Below are positions 1 to 7,600 of a DNA stretch of 64,000 bases, piece by piece. Source of the DNA: Mesorhizobium sp. (GTDB lineage: Bacteria > Pseudomonadota > Alphaproteobacteria > Rhizobiales > Rhizobiaceae); contig NZ_JANJTZ010000010.1 of assembly GCF_024710845.1 (NCBI RefSeq), positions 1 to 64,000 of the forward strand. Direction: 5' to 3'. Position 1 is the first letter of the stretch; each line of letters opens with the position of its first letter. A program made the position numbers and the translations under genes. The notes beneath the pieces are model-generated. The model was given only the letters and a program-made list of their open reading frames with translations. It was not told the DNA's origin and searched no databases.

Positions 1-263
1 ACTTGCGAACGGCGGTGGTTTTCGTCCCCGGCGCCGTGGGGGGGGTGGTGGCGTTGGGCCTCCACCGCCACACGGGCACGCACGCATTTGCCTGGATCGC
101 GAGCGACCTCAACCCGAACGGGGTGGTCGGCGAAGCGTGGAAGGCGACCGCGGAGAAGGGCAGGCTCACCGCCGAACACCAGGCGGCCGGCTTCGTGCGG
201 CTGCTGGAGGACGTGCGGCAGGCGGCGCTCGGCGAGTGGATCAGCGATCCTTACCGGGAGTAG
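1..263 (+). CDS. Creatininase family protein, C-terminal fragment
   Basis: This reading frame is open at the left edge of the window and ends at the TAG at 261-263, so only the last ~86 residues are visible. The segment FAWIASDLNPNGVVG, followed by KATAEKGRLTAEHQAAGF, matches the C-terminal part of creatininase/creatinine amidohydrolase-family proteins (D-L-N-P-x-G-x-x-G, then A-T-A-E-K-G and a terminal helix). The metal-binding residues of the family lie upstream, outside the window, so activity and substrate cannot be judged. A G-rich run at about 39-46 could hide a sequencing indel, but the frame after it is convincing. No start codon should be inferred from the TTG at position 3. Confidence 0.6.
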   Translation, partial: LRTAVVFVPGAVGGVVALGLHRHTGTHAFAWIASDLNPNGVVGEAWKATAEKGRLTAEHQAAGFVRLLEDVRQAALGEWISDPYRE

Positions 264-324
264 CGTCGCGCGATATCAGGATATGTCAGGATGGTAGGAA
301 GGCAAGCTTCCGTTGCGGCATATG

Positions 325-336
325 TTGATATCAACT
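325..336. promoter_or_regulatory. Perfect 12-bp palindrome upstream of the first DGPF gene
   Basis: GTTGATATCAAC is a perfect 12-bp inverted repeat about 40 bp before the TTG start at 378. It is a possible operator. A sequence of this length can occur by chance, and no regulator is assigned. Confidence 0.25.
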
Positions 337-377
337 GAATTGCGTGAAAGCCGCCATGCCGATTTCAGGAGGGTGCA

Positions 378-716
378 TTGGAATTCCAGTTCATCATCAG
401 CCACGACAGCGCGTTTCGTCCCGATCCGAAGCTGCTGTCCGACATCAAGGCGTGGAACGAAAGCGCTGAAGCCAAAGGGGTTCGCGTCGACGGCAAGCCG
501 CTGGAGCCGGCAAGCGCGGCGGTGACGGTCAGGGTGCGGAACGGCGTGGAGAAGGTCGACCTCGCGCCGTTCTCTTCCTCGGAGGAACAGATGTGCGCCT
601 ATGAGCTAGTGCGCTGCGTTGGCATGGACGAGGCGGTCGCCCTCGCGAAGACCCATCCGATGGCGCGCGCCGCGACCATCGAGGTGCGGCCGGTGTGGGG
701 CGCGATGCAGGTGTGA
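378..716 (+). CDS. YCII-related (DGPF-type) domain protein
   Basis: A 112-residue cytoplasmic protein. The TTG start at 378 is chosen because an AGGAGGG Shine-Dalgarno lies 4-9 bases before it (around 368-373) and because the N-terminus MEFQFIISHDS resembles that of the second DGPF protein downstream (MEFALLFYIDES). The C-terminal half, ending A-T-I-E-V-R-P-V, matches the last strand of the ferredoxin-like YCII fold. The D-G-P-F motif itself is absent here, so this is a diverged member. DGPF/YCII proteins are the usual genomic partners of ECF42 sigma factors, and one follows two genes downstream. Their biochemical role is unknown; some YCII relatives are small dehalogenase- or muconolactone-isomerase-like enzymes. 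Confidence 0.65.
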   Translation: MEFQFIISHDSAFRPDPKLLSDIKAWNESAEAKGVRVDGKPLEPASAAVTVRVRNGVEKVDLAPFSSSEEQMCAYELVRCVGMDEAVALAKTHPMARAATIEVRPVWGAMQV

Positions 717-828
717 GGCCCGGCATCGGCGCGGCCGTTGTCCTCGACGGGCCGGGTGCAGGCGCGTGCCTGCCGAAGGTTGGAGATGAGGGCGGCTTCG
801 ATGATATGCATTGTCTGGCTCCCGCTGT

Positions 829-844
829 GGGAGCACGTGCTCCC
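829..844. repeat. 16-bp perfect palindrome with an overlapping alternative hairpin
   Basis: GGGAGCACGTGCTCCC at 829-844 is a perfect palindrome. Its left arm can instead pair with GCTCCC at 818-823 (loop GCTGT), so two mutually exclusive hairpins are possible. It lies 112 bp after the first DGPF gene and ~60 bp before the promoter of the second. It may be a terminator (no T-tract) or an operator. Confidence 0.4.
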
Positions 845-904
845 GACAAGCAGTCGACGCGTTCGAACGGTTTTCGACAGCGTGACGAGGAATTTTTCGA
901 AGAG

Positions 905-931
905 TGTCGAAATTCGGCCCCGGGAAGCGAC
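905..931 (+). promoter_or_regulatory. Candidate ECF42-type promoter
   Basis: TGTCGA at 905-910 and CGAC at 928-931 are separated by 17 bp. This matches the reported ECF42 promoter signature (TGTCGA at -35, CGA/TC-type -10). The -10 lies ~33 bp before the ATG at 964, and an AGGAGG Shine-Dalgarno lies at 951-956. The -35 half is also the right arm of an inverted repeat, with TTTCGACA at ~872-879. It would make the DGPF-sigma factor pair autoregulated. The spacing and motifs are seen; the function is inferred. Confidence 0.6.
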
Positions 932-963
932 CAGTGGCATAGTTTCCCAGAGGAGGTCTCCGG

Positions 964-1317
964 ATGGAATTCGCGCTTCTGTTCTACATCGACGAAAGCC
1001 GGTTTGACGGCATGAGTGCCGAGGAAGACGAGGCGCTGCAGAAGGCGTGCCGCGCCGAGGACACGGCTCTCGAAAAGGCCGGTAAGCTGATCGCGGCACG
1101 GGCGCTGAAACGTCCCGATACGGCCAAGACCGTCACGATCCGCGCCTCGAGGATCGTGCGGACGGACGGACCCTTCGCCGAGACCAAGGAACATCTGGGC
1201 GGGCTGATCCTGCTTCGCGCCGAGAGCATGGAGGAGGCGCTCGCTATTGCGGAGAAGGCGCCGCTCGCGCGCTACGCGCGCGTCGAGGTGAGGCCGGCCT
1301 ATGACATTCGTGCCTGA
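964..1317 (+). CDS. YCII/DGPF-domain protein
   Basis: A 117-residue protein with the diagnostic D-G-P-F motif (RTDGPFAETKEHLGG, residues ~67-81) and the C-terminal strand ARVEVRPAYDIR typical of the YCII family. The ATG at 964 has a strong AGGAGG eight bases upstream. It sits 27 bp before the ECF42 sigma factor, the standard arrangement for this sigma group. A promoter matching the ECF42 consensus lies directly upstream, so it is probably the sigma factor's main target. The molecular function of DGPF proteins is unknown. It shares its N-terminal layout with the protein at 378-716, so the two are probably tandem paralogues. Confidence 0.85.
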   Translation: MEFALLFYIDESRFDGMSAEEDEALQKACRAEDTALEKAGKLIAARALKRPDTAKTVTIRASRIVRTDGPFAETKEHLGGLILLRAESMEEALAIAEKAPLARYARVEVRPAYDIRA

Positions 1318-1344
1318 CCGGAACCGCCGCCGGCGCCCCGCAGC

Positions 1345-2571
1345 ATGACCCGCGCCGCGGTCGAGGAGGCCTACCGGACCCAATCGCGCCGCGTGCTCGC
1401 GACGCTGATCCGGCTGGTCGGCAATTTCGATCGCGCCGAGGAGGCGGTGGCCGACGCCTTTGCCGCCGCGGCGGAGCGATGGCCGTCCGAGGGCGCGCCG
1501 CGCAATCCGTTTGCCTGGCTGGTCTCGGCCGGGCGTTTCAAGGCAATCGACCGGATTCGCAAATCCGCGCGGCAGGATGCTTTGGCGAACGAACTCGCAC
1601 TGGTTGCCGAGTGGGACGTCGAAGGACCCGAAGCGATGGACGAGCAGGCGATCGCCGACGACCAGTTGAGGCTGATCTTCACCTGCTGCCACCCGGCGCT
1701 GAGCCCGGAAGCGCAAGTGGCGCTGACATTGCGCGAGATTGGCGGCCTCACGACGGAGGAGGTGGCGTCCGCCTTTCTCGTGCCGGTGACGACGATGGCG
1801 CAGCGCATCGTGCGCGCCAAGGCGAAGATCCGCGACGAGAACATTCCGTACCGGACGCCCGACAGCGACGAACTGCCCGAGCGGCTGGAGCATGTGCTGC
1901 GCGTCATCTATCTGATTTTCAACGAGGGCTATGCGACCCAGTCAGGCGATAGGCTGACGCGGATCGACCTTACCTCCGAGGCCATCCGGCTGGCGAAGCT
2001 GCTCGTCTCGCTGTTGCCAGATCCGGAGGTCGTCGGTTTGCTCGCGCTCATGCTGCTGCAGGATTCGCGGCGCGCCGCGCGCAGCGCGGGTGATGGATCA
2101 CTGGTGCTGTTCGAAGAGCAGGATCGCCGGCTGTGGGACCAGGCGCAGGTGGAGGAGGGCAAGGCGCTTGCAATCCGGGCCTTCGAAGGCGGCGAGGTCG
2201 GTTCGTATGCGATCCAGGCGGCAATCGCCGCGGAGCATGCATCAGCGGTCACGCGCGATGTCGACTGGCAGCGCATCACTGCTCTCTATGACATGCTGCG
2301 TGAGGCGCAGCCGTCCGCTGTGGTGGAACTGAACCGTGCCGCCGCCGTAGGCATGCGCGACGGGCCTGACGCGGGTGTCGCGCTGATCGACGCGCTGCTG
2401 GCTGCCGGCGAACTGAGGGCCTACCAACCGGCACATGTGGCGCGCGCGGAACTCCTGCGCCGTGCCGGACGCGCGGCCGATGCCAGGGTCGCGTTTCGGC
2501 ATGCGCTGAAACTTGGGGGACCGGAGGCGGTCCGCCGTTTCATCAAGCGGCGGCTCGACGAAATCGGCTGA
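1345..2571 (+). CDS. ECF42-group RNA polymerase sigma factor with a C-terminal TPR-like extension
   Basis: A 408-residue sigma-70 family factor, about twice the length of a classical ECF. Region 2 spans residues ~5-70 (core LVGNFDRAEEAVADAF, then the recognition segment FKAIDRIRK). Region 4 spans ~110-165 (LTLREIGGLTTEEVASAF, helix-turn-helix TTMAQRIVRAKAKIR). From ~180 onward comes the long domain characteristic of ECF42: VIYLIFNEGY, then alpha-helical repeat-like sequence ending with PEAVRRFIKRRL. ECF42 factors have no anti-sigma gene beside them; the C-terminal domain is thought to control activity. None is seen here either, and DGPF-type genes precede it in the same direction. It is probably co-transcribed with the DGPF gene 27 bp upstream. 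Confidence 0.9.
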   Translation: MTRAAVEEAYRTQSRRVLATLIRLVGNFDRAEEAVADAFAAAAERWPSEGAPRNPFAWLVSAGRFKAIDRIRKSARQDALANELALVAEWDVEGPEAMDEQAIADDQLRLIFTCCHPALSPEAQVALTLREIGGLTTEEVASAFLVPVTTMAQRIVRAKAKIRDENIPYRTPDSDELPERLEHVLRVIYLIFNEGYATQSGDRLTRIDLTSEAIRLAKLLVSLLPDPEVVGLLALMLLQDSRRAARSAGDGSLVLFEEQDRRLWDQAQVEEGKALAIRAFEGGEVGSYAIQAAIAAEHASAVTRDVDWQRITALYDMLREAQPSAVVELNRAAAVGMRDGPDAGVALIDALLAAGELRAYQPAHVARAELLRRAGRAADARVAFRHALKLGGPEAVRRFIKRRLDEIG

Positions 2572-2573
2572 TC

Positions 2574-4655
2574 CTACTCCACAAATACCCGGACACTCGC
2601 GGCGCGGCCGGCCGCGTCGATGACGGTCAGCGTCTGCTGGCCGGCGCCGTCGGGGAGCCAGCGGGCGGTGCGGCGGCGCTCGGCCTCGGGCCAGGGCTTG
2701 CCGTTGGCAAGCCAGCGGAACGGGGCGCGGCCGCCCTGCAGTTTCAACACCAGCGGCGAGAAGCCGGCGACGCCGTCGGCGAGGGCGAGGCGGGCGCCCT
2801 GGGGTGGGAAGACGATCTGTGGTGCGGCCTCGGCCACCCCCCGCGGCTTCGTTTCCGAGGCGGTGCTTTCGAAGCGGCGCAGCGTCACCGGAAGGTCGGC
2901 GAAGGCCTGGCGCAGCGCGCCGGCCGGCGCGCGGGGCAGGGGTGTGATCGGCAGGCCGGACTTGACGAAAGCATCGAACAGAAGAGGGGCCGCAGTGCCG
3001 AAGCCGGAAATGCCGGGAACCGCGCTGCCGTCGGCGCGGCCGACCCAGACGCCGAGCACATGCCGGCCGTCGAAGCCGACCGCCCAGGCATCGCGATAGC
3101 CGTAGCTGGTACCGGTCTTGTAGGCAATGCCGTTGCGCATGGCGCCCTTGGGCGGCGTCACGCCCGATAGGATGTCGGCGATCTGCCAGGCGGAGGCGGC
3201 CTGTAGGAGCTGCGCCCGGCGAGCCGTTTCGCCTTCGGCGCGCGGGCGGTTGACGAGCCTGACCGCCTGGCCGCCATTGGCGAGGCCGGTATAGAGCTGG
3301 ACGAGATCGCGCAGCGTGAGCCCGATGCCGCCGAGGCCGATCGCCAGCCCCTCCGCCTTGCCGTTCGGCATCTTGGAGTCGACGCCGGCCTCGCGGAACC
3401 GCGCCATCAGCCGATGCGGACCGACCGCGTCGAGCAGCCGGATCGCCGGCACGTTGACCGACTTCTGCAACGCGGTCCGGATCGAGATGTCGCCCTGATA
3501 TTCCATATCGAAATTGCGCGGGCGATAGCCAGCGAAGTTGGCCGGCCGGTCCTCGATCACGGTCTCCTGCGCGATGCGGCCATCCTCGAAGGCGAGGCCG
3601 TAGATGAAGGGCTTCAGCGTCGAACCGGGCGAGCGGACGGCGCGTGTCATATCAACGTAGCCCTGGCGGGCACGGTCGAGGTAGGAGGCGGAGCCGACCT
3701 CGCCGAGGATCTCGCCGGTCTCGGCGTCGGCCAAGACCATAGCGACGGAGAGCTTTGGGCCGAGGGAGCGCGCGGCGGCATCGGCGGCCGCCTCCAGCCC
3801 CTGCTGCACCGGGCGGCTGAGCGTCACGACGTGGCGCAGATCGTTGGGCTCACTGCGCCTGACCGTCTCGGCCAGATGCGGGGCGAGCGAGGGGAGCGCC
3901 ATCCTCGCGGTCGGCAAGGGGTCGATTTCCGCAAGATGTGCCTCGGCCTCGCCGACGATGCCGGCTTCGACCGCGCGGGCCAGCACACGGGAGCGTGCTG
4001 CCTTCGCCGCCTCGAGGTTGCGGTCGGGACGGCGCAGCTCGGGAAGCTGCGGGATCGCCACCAGCAGTGCGGATTCGGCCAGCGTCAGGCGGCGCGGCTC
4101 CTTGCCGAACCAGGCCAGCGAGGCGGCGCGGATGCCTTCGAGATTGCCGCCGTAGGGAGCGAGCGTGAGATAAAGGCGCAGGATCTCGTCCTTGGACAGA
4201 CGCCGCTCGATCTGGACCGCGCGGGCGATCTGCATGATCTTGGCTCTGATCGAGCGGCGCTCGCGCGGCTCGATCAGGCGGGCGAGCTGCATCGACAGCG
4301 TCGAGCCGCCGGAGATGATGCGACCGTTCGAAGCGAACTGGATCGCGGCGCGGGCGAGCGCCTTGAGATCGACGCCGGAATGTTCGCGAAAGCGGCGGTC
4401 CTCGAAGGCGAGCAGCATCTCGACGAAGCGGCGGTCGACATCCGCCATGTCGGGCTCGAGCCGCCAGCGCCCTTCCTTCGTGGCGAAGGCGCGCAGCAGC
4501 AGGCCGTCGCGGTCGACGACTTCGCCCGACCGCTCCATCGCCGTCTCGAGCGGCGGCGGGAAGGCGCTGTCGAGCCGGCCGAGGCCGAACACGCCGCCTA
4601 CCGCCAGGGCGCAGACCCCGGCGGCGGCGAGAAGCGTTCGGCGCAGCCGGCTCAT
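2574..4655 (-). CDS. pbpC: Penicillin-binding protein 1C
   Basis: A 693-residue bifunctional peptidoglycan synthase of class A. An N-terminal membrane anchor (residues ~8-25) is followed by a GT51 glycosyltransferase domain with the catalytic EDRRF motif (Glu85-Asp86). The transpeptidase domain has SPGSTLK (Ser345, Lys348), an SVN motif and KTGTSYGYRDAW (Lys513). The C-terminal ~90 residues form the BiPBP_C domain found in PBP1C. The ATG at 4655 overlaps the upstream macroglobulin stop by four bases (ATGA), so the two are translationally coupled. This pairing is the well-known pbpC-yfhM arrangement, in which the cell-wall enzyme is thought to repair damage near the macroglobulin. All catalytic motifs are intact. 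Confidence 0.95.
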   Translation of the reverse strand: MSRLRRTLLAAAGVCALAVGGVFGLGRLDSAFPPPLETAMERSGEVVDRDGLLLRAFATKEGRWRLEPDMADVDRRFVEMLLAFEDRRFREHSGVDLKALARAAIQFASNGRIISGGSTLSMQLARLIEPRERRSIRAKIMQIARAVQIERRLSKDEILRLYLTLAPYGGNLEGIRAASLAWFGKEPRRLTLAESALLVAIPQLPELRRPDRNLEAAKAARSRVLARAVEAGIVGEAEAHLAEIDPLPTARMALPSLAPHLAETVRRSEPNDLRHVVTLSRPVQQGLEAAADAAARSLGPKLSVAMVLADAETGEILGEVGSASYLDRARQGYVDMTRAVRSPGSTLKPFIYGLAFEDGRIAQETVIEDRPANFAGYRPRNFDMEYQGDISIRTALQKSVNVPAIRLLDAVGPHRLMARFREAGVDSKMPNGKAEGLAIGLGGIGLTLRDLVQLYTGLANGGQAVRLVNRPRAEGETARRAQLLQAASAWQIADILSGVTPPKGAMRNGIAYKTGTSYGYRDAWAVGFDGRHVLGVWVGRADGSAVPGISGFGTAAPLLFDAFVKSGLPITPLPRAPAGALRQAFADLPVTLRRFESTASETKPRGVAEAAPQIVFPPQGARLALADGVAGFSPLVLKLQGGRAPFRWLANGKPWPEAERRRTARWLPDGAGQQTLTVIDAAGRAASVRVFVE

Positions 4656-7600
4656 TGTGCGGCGAGCACCTGCATCCGGCCGGTCGAGGTGCGGGCCGAG
4701 AACTGCGGCCGGTACATGTCTTCGACGGTGGCGGCCGGATGCGCGTAGTCGCCGGGCGTGACGGCGCGGACGACATAGGCGAGGTTGAACTCGCGGTCGG
4801 ACGAACCGTCACGGTTGAAGGCGGCAATGAAGCGGTCGTCGCGGAACTCGACATGGACCGGCTCGATGTCGCCCAGCCAGTCGAAGTTGACGAGGCTGGC
4901 GCTGCCGACGATCGACGGGTTGTCGATCTGGAAGCCCGCCGGCAACAGGTCGCTCACCAGCACGCGCGACGGCCAGGCGTTGCGCTCCGTGACCTTCAGC
5001 ACGACGACGTAGCGCTCGTTCTGCGCCGCCTCGGTGATGTTCGCCTCCTCGCCGTCGAGCGTGTAGTAGGTGCGCTCGATGGCGAAGCCGTCGCCGCCCG
5101 CCGGAAGCGGGTCGAGGGGGGCTGCGACCGTCGTCAGAACCGCCTCGAGCGGCTCGTTCGACGTGTTGGAGATGACCACGGGGGCGGCATCGAGGTCGTC
5201 GGCCGTCTTGCGCACCGAGAAGTTGCCGGTGTGCGGCTGGCCGTTGACGTTGAGCTTGATGTCGTTGCTGCCGGCCTTGATGGCTCGGGCGGCAAGCAGC
5301 ATCCAGGCTTCCTCCTGCGTCGAGGTCCAGCGCGACATGTTGCGCTCCTGCGAGACGAGCTGGACCATCGACGGGATCAGGGCAGGCGCCGGGCGGGATT
5401 CCGCCGCAAGCGCCAGCATCGCCGCGCCGTCACGCAGCGCCGAGCCGTAGTCCGAACGGTCGAGCGTCTTGCCCTCGGTGGCGCGGGCCAGCTGGAAGGC
5501 CGAACCGAAGGCGGCTTCCGAGCGGACATTGTCGCCGTAAAGCGCAAGGCCGGCGGCCAGGTGGGCACGGGCCAGCGGCGTGCGGAATTGGCCGATCTGC
5601 GTGTCGGAATAGTAGCGCAGGTCGCCGACCGAGGCCTTCTTGTTGCGGGCGAGCACGTAGAGCGCATAAGCGATCTCGTTGCCCTTCTCCTCGATGTTGA
5701 CGTCGTAGGAGAGCGAGTTCTGTAGGTTGCGCAGCGCCTGGTCGAAGCCTTCGGCAGGCACGTCGTACTTCTGCTCCCTCGCGCGGGTCAGGAAGTCGGT
5801 GACGTAGGCGTCGAGCCAGAGGTCTCCGTAGCCCGGCCCCCAGAGACCGAACGAGCCGGACGAGGACTGGTAGGACAGGACGCGCACGATCGCATCCTGG
5901 ACGCGCTTGCGCACGTCGGGATCGTCGGCCATGCCGGCCTCGGCCGACAGTTCGGAGAGGTAGAGCAGGGGCAGCGCGCGACTGGTGGTCTGCTCGGCGC
6001 AGCCATAGGGATAGCGGTCGAGCGTCATCAGCATGGCCGGGATGTCGAGCGCGGCCGAGCGGGAGACGCCGACCGAGACGGTGGCTCCCTGCCTGACGCT
6101 TTCGGCCAACAGGCCGCTATCGACCTTCACGCTACCGGTGTTGGCGGCGAGCGTGACCACCTGGCGGGTGGTGACCGGCAGGACGGCCGGGCGGATCGGC
6201 GCGGTGAGCGTCTGCGCGACGGTGAGGCCGCTCGCATGGGTGAGCGACACGTCGATCGTGGCGAAGGCGGAGTCGCCGGCCGCGAGCGGTACGGTGACGG
6301 TTTCGGTCTTGCCGGCCGCCAGGTTCAGGGTCTCGTCACCGCCGTCGAGGATCAGGCCCGTGCCTTTCAGGGCCAGCTTGTAGTCACCGGCGGGACCGTC
6401 GGTGTTGGCGATATCGAGCCTCAGTTCCGCCCGATCGCCAGGGGTGAGGAACTTGGGCATAGAGGCCGTGACCACGACGGGATCACGGATGATCACGTCA
6501 GCCTGGGCGCGGCCGAGAGCCGTGCCCGACCAGGCGACCGCCATGACGCGGGCCGTGCCGTTGAACTGGGGAATGTCGAAGGAGACGCTCGCGCGGCCGT
6601 CGGGGCCGACCTCGACGATGCCGGAGAAGAAGGCGACGAGCTTTTCCGTCGGCGGGCTGCCGGTGGTCTGCATGCCGCCGTCGCCGCCGGTGCGCAGCCG
6701 GCCCATGGCGCCGAGCGAGCCGTCGATCAGCCGGCCGTAGATGTCGCGCATCTCGATGCCGAGCTTGCGCTGGCCGTAGTACCACTTGCCGGCGTCGGGC
6801 GGGGTGTAGGAGGTGAGGTTGAGGATGCCGACGTCGACGGCCGCGACCGTGACATAGGCCTTCTCGCCGGCGGGCACGTTGGACAGCGCGACCGGGATGA
6901 CCAGCGGGCGGCGCGGCTCCATCTTCTGCGGCGTTTCGAGCGACACGCCGATGGTGCGCGAGGCCGGGTCGACCTGCAGCCATTTCAGGCCGATGGCGCG
7001 CATGGGCATGCGCGATTCCTGGGCTTCGCCCGGCCGGTAGAGCGCGGCCGTGACATAGGCGCCGGCGCCCCAATCGGCGGAGACGGGGATGTCGATCGTC
7101 GTGCCGCCTTCGGGCACGGTCGCGGTGTAGGTGGCGAGCAGCCGGTCGGCGCCGACGGTGACGAGAACCTCGCCGGCGAAGCGCGGCGAAATGTTCAGCC
7201 GCGCCGTCTCGCCCGGCGCATAGGCCGGCTTGTCGAGCGCGACTTCGAGGCCGTCGGGCGTCTCGGTCGAGGTGGCCGAGACATACCAGCCGGCGTCGAA
7301 CTCGACGCTGGTGGCGGGACCCGACGCGTCCGGCGCGGTGATCTCGAGGCGGTAGCGGCCCCAGGTGACGGGAAGCGACAGCGCGGCTTCCGCGCCGGCC
7401 TTGGCGTCGAGCTTGCCGTCGGCGATCTTGGTGGTGAAGGTCACCGGCTCGTAGGCCCAGGCGTCATTCGAGCGGTACCACTGGTAGTTGCGCTCGACGC
7501 GCACCAGCGACCAGTCCATGTTGGCCAGGTCCTGGCGCTCGCCGTCGGGATCGACGGCGATGACCTTGAAGTTGGCGCTGGTTCCTTCGCGAACGGTGTC

